Below are positions 52,343 to 61,017 of a stretch of 64,000 nucleotides of DNA, in pieces. The stretch comes from CAVSJO01 sp963728445 (GTDB lineage Bacteria; Gemmatimonadota; Gemmatimonadetes; Longimicrobiales; RSA9), in contig CAVSJO010000007.1 in assembly GCA_963728445.1 (NCBI GenBank), positions 62,001 through 126,000 of the forward strand. Direction: 5' to 3'. The notes under the pieces are model-generated. The model saw nothing but the letters and a program-made list of their open reading frames with translations, did no database searches and was not told the origin of the DNA. Every line of letters starts with the position of its first letter. Positions within the stretch are counted from its first letter, which is position 1. Position numbers and translations under genes: made by a program.

Positions 52343-53569
52343 ATGCCGCCCCTTACGACGGACCAGATCCGTGCCCGTTTCCCGGCCCTCCAGCGCAGCC
52401 ACGGCGCCGCGCCCGTCGCGTACTTCGACGGGCCGGGCGGCACGCAGGTGCCCCGTGAGGTCGCAGACGCCGTCGCCGACTACCTCATCCACCACAACGC
52501 CAACACGCACTGGCGCTACCCGACGAGCGAGGAGACCGACGCCATCCTCGAGCACGGTCGCCGGGCGATGGCCGACTTCCTGAACGGCGACCCGGCGGAG
52601 ATCGCGTTCGGCGCCAACATGACCACGCTCACGTACCACCTTTCCCGGGCCCTCGGCCGCGGATGGGGCCCGGGGGACGAGGTGGTCGTCACCGAGCTGG
52701 ATCATCACGCGGACATCGACCCCTGGCGGGCCCTGGCCGTGGAGCGGGGCGTGACGGTGCGCACCGTGCCCATGGACCCGGCAACGGGTACCCTCGTAGA
52801 GGGCGCGCTGGAAGCGGCGATCGGACCCCGCACACGGCTGGTCGCCATCGGCGCCGCGTCCAACGCGCTGGGCACCATCAACGACGTCGCCCGAGCCGTG
52901 CGCCTCGCCCACGATGCGGGCGCGCTCTGCTTCGTCGACGCCGTGCACTACGCACCCCACGCCCTGGTAGACGTCCGCGCCATCGGCTGCGATTACCTGG
53001 CCTGCTCTCCGTACAAGTTCTACGGTCCGCACCTGGGCGTGCTGTGGGGACGGCGGGAGCTGGTGGAGGCGCTGGACGTTCCCCGCCTCGAGCCCGCCCC
53101 GAACGAGCGGGCGGAGCGGCTGGAGACCGGCACGCAGAACCACGAGGGAATCGCCGGAGCGAGCGCCGCCGTGGACTTCCTCGCGTCCATCGCCGGGGAA
53201 GGAGACGCGTCCGACAGGCGACGTCGCCTGCAGGAATCCTTCGCCGTCCTCCACGCCCGGAGCGAATCGCTCCTCGAGCGGACGTGGTCCGGCCTGTCCG
53301 GCATCGACGGCGTCCGGCTCTACGGCCCCCCGCCGGGCCGTCCCCGCACGCCGACGGTTGGCTTTGTCGTCGACGGCGTCGCCGCCAGCGACGTGGCCGC
53401 CGGGCTGGCCGAGCGAGGCGTCTTCGTGTCCCACGGCGACTTCTACGCGGCGACGGTCGTCGCCCGCCTCGGGCACGGAAGGGACGGCATCGTACGCGCC
53501 GGTTGCGCGTGCTACACGACCGAGGCGGAGGTCGACCGCCTGATCGAGGGCGTGCGGGCGCTGGCATGA
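52343..53569 (+). CDS. Cysteine desulfurase-like aminotransferase class V protein
   Basis: This 408-residue pyridoxal-phosphate enzyme of the TIGR01976-type cysteine desulfurase-like group has its cofactor lysine in ACSPYKFYGPHLG, the cofactor-binding DHHADIDPW segment and a fold-type I layout. Relatives mobilise sulfur from cysteine or act on other amino acids. The exact reaction is untested. Its TGA overlaps the ATG of the MscS gene as ATGA. Confidence 0.87.
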   Translation: MPPLTTDQIRARFPALQRSHGAAPVAYFDGPGGTQVPREVADAVADYLIHHNANTHWRYPTSEETDAILEHGRRAMADFLNGDPAEIAFGANMTTLTYHLSRALGRGWGPGDEVVVTELDHHADIDPWRALAVERGVTVRTVPMDPATGTLVEGALEAAIGPRTRLVAIGAASNALGTINDVARAVRLAHDAGALCFVDAVHYAPHALVDVRAIGCDYLACSPYKFYGPHLGVLWGRRELVEALDVPRLEPAPNERAERLETGTQNHEGIAGASAAVDFLASIAGEGDASDRRRRLQESFAVLHARSESLLERTWSGLSGIDGVRLYGPPPGRPRTPTVGFVVDGVAASDVAAGLAERGVFVSHGDFYAATVVARLGHGRDGIVRAGCACYTTEAEVDRLIEGVRALA

Positions 53570-54450
53570 GCCGGGCGGACAGCGTGGCCGTCGCGCCGCA
53601 CCACCTCACCGACGCCTTCCTGGGGTGGCTGCCGGCGGGGTGGGCCCGCGTCGCCGCGCTGGTGGTGATCGCGCTGATCGCCCACGTCGTGGTCGCCCTG
53701 CTGCGCTCCGGCCTCGAACGCCTGAGCGCGGGGCCGACGATGGAGGCGCCGAATCGCCAGCGGCTGCAGCACACCAATCCCAAGGTGGCGACGGTGGGCA
53801 GCCTCACCGTCAGCGCCCTCACCTTCACGATCTACTTCACCGTCATCGGGCTGATCCTCTCCGAGCTCGGCGTCAATCCGACGACGTACTTCGCCACGGC
53901 GACGGTCGTCGGGCTCGCCGTCGGCTTCGGCTCCCAGGGGCTGGTGCAGGACGTCGTGATCGGGCTGACGCTGGTCTTCTCGGACGTGGCGGACATCGGG
54001 GACGTGGTGGAGATCGCGGGACAGGTGGGTCGCGTCGACCGCATGGGCCTGCGCTTCACGTCCCTCGTGAATCACCTCGGCCAGACGGTCTTCATCCCCA
54101 ATCGCAACATCGCCGTGGTAGGCCGCTACCGGAACGGCCATGTGCGCATGCTGATGGACGTGCAGGTCCCTGCCGGCGCGGAGGGTCAGGTGGTGGAGCA
54201 GACGGTCCGGAAGGTGGCGCTCGGTGTCCGATCCCAGCTCGGCTCGCTCGTGCTCCGGGACCCGGAGCTCGTCGGCGTCCGGGACGCCGAGCCCGGCGGA
54301 TGGCGCTATGTGCGGGTGAAGCTGCGCGTCTGGCCCGGCCAGACCGCCACCGTCGAGACCGCTTTCCGGCAGCGCGTCGTCGCCGCCCTGAAGGACCTCG
54401 ATCCCGCCTACTCCGACTGGATGGTCACCGCTTCCTACCGCGTCCTCTGA
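53566..54450 (+). CDS. Mechanosensitive ion channel (MscS family)
   Basis: This 294-residue channel opens under membrane tension to release solutes. It has three helices, with the pore helix TTYFATATVVGLAVGFGSQGLVQDVV, and the cytoplasmic beta-domain GDVVEIAGQVGRVDRMGLRFT followed by FIPNRNIAVV. It is translationally coupled to the upstream desulfurase-like gene. It converges on murB. Confidence 0.92.
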   Translation: MSRADSVAVAPHHLTDAFLGWLPAGWARVAALVVIALIAHVVVALLRSGLERLSAGPTMEAPNRQRLQHTNPKVATVGSLTVSALTFTIYFTVIGLILSELGVNPTTYFATATVVGLAVGFGSQGLVQDVVIGLTLVFSDVADIGDVVEIAGQVGRVDRMGLRFTSLVNHLGQTVFIPNRNIAVVGRYRNGHVRMLMDVQVPAGAEGQVVEQTVRKVALGVRSQLGSLVLRDPELVGVRDAEPGGWRYVRVKLRVWPGQTATVETAFRQRVVAALKDLDPAYSDWMVTASYRVL

Positions 54451-54457
54451 CGCTCAC

Positions 54458-54493
54458 TCGTGCCCGTGGGCGTGCCCGCCCCCCGGGGCACGA
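54458..54493. terminator. Hairpin between convergent MscS and murB genes
   Basis: An eight-base-pair stem (TCGTGCCC / GGGCACGA) encloses a 20-base GC-rich loop that can fold further. It fills the 46-base gap between the two stops. It has no U-tract, so it is a possible bidirectional terminator only. Confidence 0.35.
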
Positions 54494-54496
54494 TCA

Positions 54497-55459
54497 TCAG
54501 AACTCCCCGACCATCCCGATCTCCGCCTCCAGCCGGTAGCCCGTCTCCCGCTCGACCGTCTCCTGGGCAAGCTCGATGAGGTCGAGTACGTCCCGGGCCC
54601 TGGCGCCGCCGAGGTTCACGACGATGTTCGCGTGGCGCTTGAAGATCATCGCTCGCCCGGAGGGGTGGATGTGCCCCTTCAGTCCGCACTGGTCGATGAG
54701 CCGACCGGCGCCGACTCCTTCGATCTTCTTGAAGACCGAGCCGGCGCTGGGGTAGAGCCAGAGGTCGGGGTGGCGGTCGTCGCGCCACTCGAGGTTCGCC
54801 CGGATCACGGCCCTCATCTCCGTCTCGTCGCCGGGTTCGAGCCGGAAGGTCGCGGACAGCACGACGTCCGGCCGTTCGTGGAGGATGCTGAAGTCGTAGC
54901 CGAAGTCGAAGTACTCGGCATCGACCTCCCTCCGATCGCCGTCCGCCGTGAGGATCTCGCACACCTCCACGACCTCCTCGATGAAGACGGTGCGCTCCCG
55001 GTCCGGCGCGAGGAAGTGCAGGTTCTGCCACATGGCGCCCCCGACGGAGCTGGGGATGCCGACGAAGTGGTGCAGCCCGCCGAGACCGCGCGCCACCGTC
55101 GCCTGGATGACGTCCGGGTACATGGTGGCACCGCTGCCCACGCGCACGCGGCCGCCGTCGAGGAAGCGGATGCCGCCGGCCTCGTTGCGGATGACGAGGC
55201 CGCGGAAGCCGCCGTCGCCCACCAGGATGTTCGCCCCCGAGCCAAGGAGGAAGAAGGGCAGACCGGCGGCCCGGGCGGCGGTCACGGCGTCGGCGAGCTC
55301 CTCGGCGTCACGGACGCGCAGGAAGAGGTCTGCGGGGCCGCCGATCCGGAAGGTGGTGAAGGGCGCGAGGGCGACGTTTCGCTCGACCCGTCCGGGTCCG
55401 AAGCGGGCGTCGAGCTCCTGCGCCGCGTCCCGGACCGCGTTCCCGGCGCCGCCGCTCAA
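54497..55459 (-). CDS. murB: UDP-N-acetylmuramate dehydrogenase
   Basis: This 320-residue FAD enzyme reduces UDP-N-acetylglucosamine-enolpyruvate in cell-wall synthesis. The FAD site is LGSGANILVGDGGFRGLVIRN with GIPSSVGGAMWQN. The C-terminal domain has AGSVFKKI, GAGRLIDQCGLKG and HANIVVNLGGA. The start is a TTG overlapping the stop of the upstream gene (TTGA), which preserves the conserved N-terminal helix. It stands apart from any mur cluster here. Confidence 0.93.
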   Translation of the reverse strand: MSGGAGNAVRDAAQELDARFGPGRVERNVALAPFTTFRIGGPADLFLRVRDAEELADAVTAARAAGLPFFLLGSGANILVGDGGFRGLVIRNEAGGIRFLDGGRVRVGSGATMYPDVIQATVARGLGGLHHFVGIPSSVGGAMWQNLHFLAPDRERTVFIEEVVEVCEILTADGDRREVDAEYFDFGYDFSILHERPDVVLSATFRLEPGDETEMRAVIRANLEWRDDRHPDLWLYPSAGSVFKKIEGVGAGRLIDQCGLKGHIHPSGRAMIFKRHANIVVNLGGARARDVLDLIELAQETVERETGYRLEAEIGMVGEF

Positions 55460-55818
55460 TCGCCTTCGTCGCCGCCGACGGCGTTCGTCGGCGTCCAGGA
55501 CGGTGCATCGCTCGCGGGGAACGACTCCTGGGACGCCTCGTCGACGCGGTCGCGCGGGATGTGTCGCCGGTTGGACACGTGGCTCCGGGGCCCGCCGGCG
55601 GGCGGATCGTGCTCGGAGTTGTCCATGCCCATCGCTTCGTAGACCTCGCAGCGGCCCGTCCACGCACGCTTCACGAGGTATCCGCCGGCGGCGGCAACGA
55701 GCACGCCGCCCAGGCTGCGCCGCTGGAGACCGCCCAGGAACAGCATGCCACCGAGAAGTCCGGACGCCCAGCGTTCGGAATCGCCGACGTTCGCTCGATC
55801 GTTCAGGGTCGTGTCCAC
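55456..55818 (-). CDS. YgaP-like (DUF2892) membrane protein with SFPASD tail
   Basis: This 120-residue protein has a DUF2892-like pair of short hydrophobic helices (ASGLLGGMLFLGGL and LGGVLVAAAGGYLVKRA), then a hydrophilic tail with the recurring bacterial motif DEASQESFPASDAPSW. The GTG at 55818 has AGAGG six bases upstream and is chosen over a longer frame whose N-terminus is Arg/Pro-rich. It is coupled to murB by a TTGA overlap. Its role is unknown. Confidence 0.7.
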   Translation of the reverse strand: MDTTLNDRANVGDSERWASGLLGGMLFLGGLQRRSLGGVLVAAAGGYLVKRAWTGRCEVYEAMGMDNSEHDPPAGGPRSHVSNRRHIPRDRVDEASQESFPASDAPSWTPTNAVGGDEGD

Positions 55819-56030
55819 GCTCGCCTCTCGTCTGATGATGTAGGTTCGCTGGCTTCTGGCGCGTCCGCCGCGCGCCGCACTGAACGGGTGCGCACCGGCC
55901 GTGCCAGCCGGCCGGCGTTGACGCGGCACCCGGGGGGCCGGCAAGATACGCGGGCGTCCCGTCCGGAACGGGGCGCCGCGTCGCCTCTGGCGGCGCCCGC
56001 GCGGATCCAGACCTCCGGAGGAATGCCACG

Positions 56031-56528
56031 ATGCCCGGACCCGTCGTCGGCGTGATCATGGGCTCACGCTCGGACTGGGAGACGATGCGACACGCGACGG
56101 AGACCCTCGAGCGGCTCGGTGTGCCGCACGAGACCCGCGTCGTCTCGGCCCATCGCACGCCCGACCTGCTCTACGAGTACGCCTCGTCCGCCGCGGACCG
56201 TGGTCTCCGGGTGATCATCGCCGGTGCCGGCGGCGCCGCCCACCTTCCCGGCATGACCGCCGCGAAGACCATTCTGCCCGTCCTCGGCGTCCCCGTCCAG
56301 AGTCGCGCGCTGAACGGGCTCGACTCGCTGCTCTCCATCGTCCAGATGCCGGCGGGCGTGCCCGTCGCGACGTTCGCCATCGGCCGGTCAGGCGCGGTGA
56401 ACGCCGCGCTCCATGCGGCGGCCATCGTCGCCCTCGACGATCCGGAGACGCGCGATGCCCTCGACCGCTTCCGCCGCGAGCAGACGCAGCGGGTCCTCGA
56501 CGATCCCGATCCCGCGGTGGAGCCATGA
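56031..56528 (+). CDS. purE: N5-carboxyaminoimidazole ribonucleotide mutase
   Basis: This 165-residue class I PurE moves the carboxyl group of N5-CAIR to give CAIR in purine synthesis. The MGSRSDW motif (residues 11-17), SAHRTPD and GAGGAAHLPGM are all present, including the catalytic His in SAHRT. GGAGG lies nine bases before the ATG. It overlaps purK by four bases. Confidence 0.96.
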   Translation: MPGPVVGVIMGSRSDWETMRHATETLERLGVPHETRVVSAHRTPDLLYEYASSAADRGLRVIIAGAGGAAHLPGMTAAKTILPVLGVPVQSRALNGLDSLLSIVQMPAGVPVATFAIGRSGAVNAALHAAAIVALDDPETRDALDRFRREQTQRVLDDPDPAVEP

Positions 56529-57619
56529 AGGTCGGTATCCTCGGTGCCGGTCAGCTCGGGCGCATGATCGCCCTCGCCGGTTATCCCCTCGGCCTCGAGT
56601 TCCGGCACCTCGCTCCGTCCGGGGGCACGCCCGCGGACCCGCTGTCCGAGGGGGTGCTCGGCGCGTACGACGACGAGGCCGCTCTCGACCGCTTCGCCGA
56701 CGGGATCGACGTCGCTACCTACGAGTTCGAGAACGTGCCCGTCGACGCCGCAGAATCCCTGCGCGGCCGCGTTCCCGTGCAGCCGCCGCCCCTCGCCCTC
56801 GAGGTGGCGCAGGACCGGCTGACAGAAAAGACCTTCTTCCGGGACCTCGGCATCGCGACGGCCCCGTTCGAGCCCGTCGACTCACTCGACGATCTGCGCG
56901 CGGCGTGCGAGCGACTCGGCATGCCCGCCATCCTGAAGACGCGCCGCTGGGGGTACGACGGGAAGGGTCAGATCGCGATCATGGGAGAGCCCGAGATCGA
57001 GGCGGCCTGGGACGAGCTCGCCGGCACGCCCCTCATCCTCGAGGGGCTCGTCGAGTTCGACCGCGAGCTGTCGGTCCTGTCCGTCCGATCCACGACCGGT
57101 GAAACCGCCTTCTACCCCCTGGTGGAGAACCACCACGACGAAGGCATTCTGCATCGATCCCTCGCACCGGCCCCGAACCTGACCGACGCCCTCCAGACTC
57201 GCGCCCAGGACCTCGCCCGCCGTGTCCTCGACCGTCTCGACTACGCCGGCGTACTGGCCATCGAGCTGTTCCAGCGCGGGGACGAGCTGATCGCCAACGA
57301 GATGGCGCCTCGCGTCCACAACTCCGGCCACTGGACCATCGAGGGCGCCGCCACGAGCCAGTTCGAGAACCACCTCCGCGGCGTGCTCGGGCTCCCCCTC
57401 GGATCCACACGCGTCGCGTCCCCGGTCGCCATGCTAAACCTCATCGGCCAGGTGCCCGATCTGGCCGATCTCCTGTCCATCCCCGAGGCGGCCATCCACC
57501 TCTACGGCAAGTCGCCACGCCCGGGCCGCAAACTCGGCCACGTCACGCTCCGGGCGCCCGACTCGACGGAGCTCGAGGAGCGACTCCGTCGACTCGCCGA
57601 CCTCGCTCCGCGCGTCTGA
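56525..57619 (+). CDS. purK: N5-carboxyaminoimidazole ribonucleotide synthase
   Basis: This 364-residue ATP-grasp enzyme makes N5-CAIR from AIR, bicarbonate and ATP. The N-terminal GILGAGQLGRM, the ATP-grasp hinge ILKTRRWGYDGKGQ, ELSVLSVRS and the metal-binding NEMAPRVHNSGHWT are complete. ATGA overlap with purE makes a two-gene purine operon. Confidence 0.96.
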   Translation: MKVGILGAGQLGRMIALAGYPLGLEFRHLAPSGGTPADPLSEGVLGAYDDEAALDRFADGIDVATYEFENVPVDAAESLRGRVPVQPPPLALEVAQDRLTEKTFFRDLGIATAPFEPVDSLDDLRAACERLGMPAILKTRRWGYDGKGQIAIMGEPEIEAAWDELAGTPLILEGLVEFDRELSVLSVRSTTGETAFYPLVENHHDEGILHRSLAPAPNLTDALQTRAQDLARRVLDRLDYAGVLAIELFQRGDELIANEMAPRVHNSGHWTIEGAATSQFENHLRGVLGLPLGSTRVASPVAMLNLIGQVPDLADLLSIPEAAIHLYGKSPRPGRKLGHVTLRAPDSTELEERLRRLADLAPRV

Positions 57620-57631
57620 TCGGCACGGCAC

Positions 57632-57665
57632 AAAAAACGGGATGGAGCTCTCGCCCCATCCCGTT
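57632..57665 (-). terminator. Intrinsic terminator
   Basis: A perfect ten-base-pair stem (AACGGGATGG / CCATCCCGTT) with a ten-base loop is followed, on the minus strand, by a run of six T. It lies just downstream of the minus-strand gene at 57706 and is the clearest classic terminator in the window. The same stem could also act on purK, but there is no T-run in that direction. Confidence 0.85.
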
Positions 57666-57705
57666 GGTGTCGCCGGCGGGTGCCGGGCGACGTCGTCGCC
57701 GCCCG

Positions 57706-58023
57706 TCAGGCTACCTGCACCGCCTTCTGCGGCGCTTCGGTCATCCCGTCCTGCTCCGCCTCGTCGCTCTCGTCCCGGTTCAGCGCCGTGCTGTCCGCCC
57801 CGTGGGCGATGACCGGCTGGCAGAACCGGCGTCCGACGATCTCTAGCTGCGCCAGCTCCATCTTCGACATGCCGGGGAACCGCTCCGCCATGTATTCCAC
57901 CGTCTCCTTGAGCCACTCGTTCCGCTGCGTTTCCTCCGCCTGGAGGACGTTGCAGCGGTGCACCAGGCTCATGAGCTCGTCTCGTGCCTTGTCGAAGTCC
58001 GTCTTCCGATGCTTCTTACCCAA
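57706..58023 (-). CDS. Hypothetical soluble protein
   Basis: This 105-residue protein is mostly charged and helical: GKKHRKTDFDKARDELMSLVHRC at the N-terminus, then a helix pair (about residues 30-70) and an acidic tail. I do not recognise the family. The start is judged to be the TTG at 58023 because a perfect AGGAGG stands four bases upstream. An in-frame ATG at 58038 would place that site inside the gene. It ends in a strong intrinsic terminator, so it is a single-gene transcript or the last gene of one. Confidence 0.65.
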   Translation of the reverse strand: MGKKHRKTDFDKARDELMSLVHRCNVLQAEETQRNEWLKETVEYMAERFPGMSKMELAQLEIVGRRFCQPVIAHGADSTALNRDESDEAEQDGMTEAPQKAVQVA

Positions 58024-58068
58024 AACGCCTCCTGGCATCCGATTTCCCGACTCTTCTCTCCGAGCTGT

Positions 58069-58572
58069 TTACCTACCCGGACCATCAGCGGGAGTTCCGC
58101 TGCCGCCGACACGAACCGACACGGTCCCCGACGCGTCGCTTTCCACGATCCGGTGTGCAAGAGTGGCCCACACGAGCCGCAGCGTGTGCGGGCCCGGAGG
58201 GAGGGAAACGCGCCACGCGAACCGGCCGTCGCCCAGGTCCGCGATGTCGGTCGCACCGGCCATCCGCTCCTGTCCGTCCACCAGCACGTGCGGGTGCCAG
58301 CTGCCGGCGAGCCACCCCCGGGGGGTGAGCTCGAGGGGCGCCGGGGTGGCGAAGAGCAGGCGCGTGGTGTCCGTGGCGAGCTCGTCGCCGTCGGCGGGGC
58401 TGAGGATCGTCAACGCGCCCGGCGTCTCCGCTGCCGCGGTTTCTCCCGACGCGGCCCTGGCGGCCTGGCGCTTGCCGACCCAGAGGCCGACCACGAGAAT
58501 TAACACACCGGCGACGATCAACGAGATGACGGCGGGCGCGATGGAGCGCCGGGGTTCCGGGGCGTCATTCAT
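58069..58572 (-). CDS. Hypothetical membrane-anchored protein
   Basis: This 167-residue protein has one N-terminal helix (IAPAVISLIVAGVLILVVGLW, about residues 11-31) and an outer beta-rich domain with LTILSPADGDELATD and VLVDGQERM segments, resembling an Ig-like or carbohydrate-module fold. No family is assigned. It lies upstream of the 57706 gene on the same strand and diverges from the TerC gene. Confidence 0.6.
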   Translation of the reverse strand: MNDAPEPRRSIAPAVISLIVAGVLILVVGLWVGKRQAARAASGETAAAETPGALTILSPADGDELATDTTRLLFATPAPLELTPRGWLAGSWHPHVLVDGQERMAGATDIADLGDGRFAWRVSLPPGPHTLRLVWATLAHRIVESDASGTVSVRVGGSGTPADGPGR

Positions 58573-58656
58573 CGCTCGTGCCGGCTGTCGATCGGAAGTG
58601 CCTGATGCTTCGGATCCGGAGCGGACGAGGCGCTGCGCGCCGCTGCAAACGGGTGA

Positions 58657-59634
58657 ATGAAAGAATCAATCTGGTTCTGGCTGGGGTTCGGCGGCATCAT
58701 CCTCGTCCTTCTGGCCGTGGACCTCGGCATATTTCACCGGCGTCCGCACGTCGTCAGCATCCGCGAGTCGCTCCTGTGGACGGCGGTATGGATCGGTCTG
58801 GCCCTCGTATTCAACGGGGCGATCCTCCTCGTGGAGGGGCACCAGCCCGCTCTCGAGTTCCTGACCGGCTTCATCATCGAGAAGTCGCTCAGCGTGGACA
58901 ACATCTTCGTGTTCGCGCTCGTCTTCTCCTACTTCTCCGTACCCCGGGAGTACCAGCACAAGGTCCTGTTCTGGGGCATCATCGGCGCCGCAGGCATGCG
59001 CCTGGCGCTGATCCTCGTCGGCACCGCTCTCATCGAGCGCTTCCACTGGGTCATCTATCTGTTCGGCGTCTTCCTGATCTACGCCGGACTGCGCATGGCG
59101 TTCGGCGGCGAGGAGCGCGTCGATCCGGAGCGGAACCCGGTGGTTCGGTGGGCGCGCCGGCTGCTTCCGGTCACGGACGGCTATCGCGGCGACGATTTCA
59201 TCGTCCGGGAGTCCGGGCGTCTGATGATCACGCCTCTGGTCATCGTGCTCATCGTGGTGGAGACGACGGACGTGCTGTTCGCTCTCGATTCGATCCCGGC
59301 GATCTTCGCCGTGACGACGGACGCGTTCATCGTCTTCACGTCGAACATCTTCGCGATCCTGGGGCTGCGCGCGCTGTACTTCGCGCTGGCGGGAATGCTC
59401 GAGAAGTTCCGCTTCCTCAAGCACGGGCTGGCGGTGGTGCTGTCCGCGGTCGGCGTGAAGATGCTGCTTTCCGAGGTCGTCGACATTCCGACCTGGACGA
59501 CGCTCGTGGTGATCCTGGGCGTCCTGATCGTCTCGGTGGCCGGGTCGCTGATCCGGCCTCCGCCCGGAGTCCAGGCCGGAGAGGACGAGACCGGGGACGG
59601 AGCGCCGCCGTCCCGCCGTGCAGCGGAGGGGTGA
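58657..59634 (+). CDS. TerC family membrane protein
   Basis: This 325-residue multi-helix protein of the TerC/Alx group, whose better-studied members take part in metal (manganese) export. Characteristic acidic helices are LEFLTGFIIEKSLSVDNIFVFALVF and VVETTDVLFALDSIPAIFAVT, with Asp and Glu placed for metal binding. No yybP-ykoY-type leader, which often precedes alx, is recognisable in the 84 bases upstream. It converges on lepB. Confidence 0.9.
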   Translation: MKESIWFWLGFGGIILVLLAVDLGIFHRRPHVVSIRESLLWTAVWIGLALVFNGAILLVEGHQPALEFLTGFIIEKSLSVDNIFVFALVFSYFSVPREYQHKVLFWGIIGAAGMRLALILVGTALIERFHWVIYLFGVFLIYAGLRMAFGGEERVDPERNPVVRWARRLLPVTDGYRGDDFIVRESGRLMITPLVIVLIVVETTDVLFALDSIPAIFAVTTDAFIVFTSNIFAILGLRALYFALAGMLEKFRFLKHGLAVVLSAVGVKMLLSEVVDIPTWTTLVVILGVLIVSVAGSLIRPPPGVQAGEDETGDGAPPSRRAAEG

Positions 59635-59644
59635 GCAGCCCTTC

Positions 59645-60427
59645 TCAGTGCACGCCGTGAAAGATCCGGCTCCAGCGGACGTCCTGAAGCCAGGGCACGA
59701 TGTCCGGAGCGCTCGGATCGTACGAGTAGTAGATCCCCAGCACCCGCCCCTTCACCTTCGTCTCGTCCACCCACCCCCAGTAGCGTGAGTCGAGGCTCAG
59801 GTCGCGGTTGTCACCCATGGCGAAGAAGTGGCCGGGCGGGACGACCAGGGGGCCCCAGTTGTCCAGGGTCGGGCGGTACGTCGCCGCGTCGACGCCGGGG
59901 GCCAGGTACTGCTTCTGCCATTCCATCCACGGGTGATAGCCGTCCGCCTCCGGGTTCCGGTGCTCGACGTACGGCTCCTTCTGCGGGACACCGTTCAGGA
60001 TCAGCGTCGCGTTGCGCATGGCCAGGGTATCGCCCGGAAGTCCGATCAGCCGCTTCACCAGATCGAGGTCCGGCGCGTGGGCGGCGCGGAAGACGATGAT
60101 GTCTCCCCGGTGGAAGTCGGCGTAGCCCGGCAGCCGCTTGTTGAGCCACGGGATCTCCGCACCGTACGCCGCCTTGTTTAGCACGAGGAAGTCGCCGACC
60201 AGCAGCGTGTTCTCCATCGAGCCCGACGTGATGACGAACGTCTGGATCAGGAAGGTGCGGATGATGAGAAAGAGGATCAGCGCGCCGCCGATCGACTTCG
60301 TCCACTCCCACAGCCAGCGGGCGGCACCCGGGCGCTCCGCCCGTACGCGGGCCGGCTGGCCGCGCGCCTCCGCGGACCGGGTGGATGCGCGCTCGGCCCC
60401 CTGCGAATTCTTCGTCTTGCTTGCCAT
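59645..60427 (-). CDS. lepB: Signal peptidase I
   Basis: This 260-residue membrane peptidase removes signal peptides from exported proteins. After a 40-residue basic head there is one helix (about residues 46-64). The catalytic serine is Ser70 (SGSMENTL), the lysine is Lys125 (LVKRLIGLPGD), and box E is MGDNRDLSLDSRYWG. It presumably processes the many signal-bearing peptidases in this window. Confidence 0.95.
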   Translation of the reverse strand: MASKTKNSQGAERASTRSAEARGQPARVRAERPGAARWLWEWTKSIGGALILFLIIRTFLIQTFVITSGSMENTLLVGDFLVLNKAAYGAEIPWLNKRLPGYADFHRGDIIVFRAAHAPDLDLVKRLIGLPGDTLAMRNATLILNGVPQKEPYVEHRNPEADGYHPWMEWQKQYLAPGVDAATYRPTLDNWGPLVVPPGHFFAMGDNRDLSLDSRYWGWVDETKVKGRVLGIYYSYDPSAPDIVPWLQDVRWSRIFHGVH

Positions 60428-60483
60428 GGCTGACTCTTACGCACCGACGGCCGAAAAGGTTCTGCCCTGCCGTCCGGTCCGTC

Positions 60484-61005
60484 TCAGGGCATGAACGGCC
60501 GGTTCCGATGTCGCTCTTCCCGCTCCTCGTCGTGGCGGGACATGCGCGCCGAGACGACGCCCGCGATTGCGGCCATCAGCGCGTTGCCGATCTGATGGAG
60601 CAGCACGGTCCGCAGCTCGTGCAGGAAGGAGTGGTGTCCCGTGGACGAGGACTCGACGTAGTCCGGCCGCGGATCGACGTAGACGATCTCCCGTTCGGGC
60701 TCCGCCTCCTCCGAGGATCCGCCCCCGCCGCGCAGCAGGCCCACCACGAGGCCCGCGGCGAACGCCACGCCCACCATCGGCAATGGCCGGTCCCGGACCC
60801 GCTCCCGGACCGGCGTGATCACGTCCGCCTTGCGCCGCAGCTTTTCCGTCTTCGTCTCGATCTGCTCGCCGATCCGGTCCACGGTCGACGCCATCCGGTC
60901 CCGCGTCTCGTGGATCCGTCGGCGCGCCTCCTCGCGGTCCCGGGGAGGCGACTGCTCCGCCCGCCCTTCCACCCGCGCGACCCCTCCCTGCTTCTGTGCC
61001 GTCAT
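60484..61005 (-). CDS. DUF3618-like membrane protein
   Basis: This 173-residue protein has the DUF3618 helix ARRRIHETRDRMASTVDRIGEQIE at residues 27-50, then a hydrophobic helix (PMVGVAFAAGLVVGLLRGGGG), an acidic linker and a second weak helix. DUF3618 proteins are membrane-associated with unknown role. It follows the YihY gene by 12 bases on the same strand and is likely co-transcribed. Confidence 0.75.
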   Translation of the reverse strand: MTAQKQGGVARVEGRAEQSPPRDREEARRRIHETRDRMASTVDRIGEQIETKTEKLRRKADVITPVRERVRDRPLPMVGVAFAAGLVVGLLRGGGGSSEEAEPEREIVYVDPRPDYVESSSTGHHSFLHELRTVLLHQIGNALMAAIAGVVSARMSRHDEEREERHRNRPFMP

Positions 61006-61017
61006 CGCCCCGTCCTT

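Noticed and set aside
58573..58656. Manganese (yybP-ykoY) riboswitch before the TerC gene
   Set aside because: Such leaders often precede alx/terC genes, but the 84 bases here show neither the conserved loops nor enough length.
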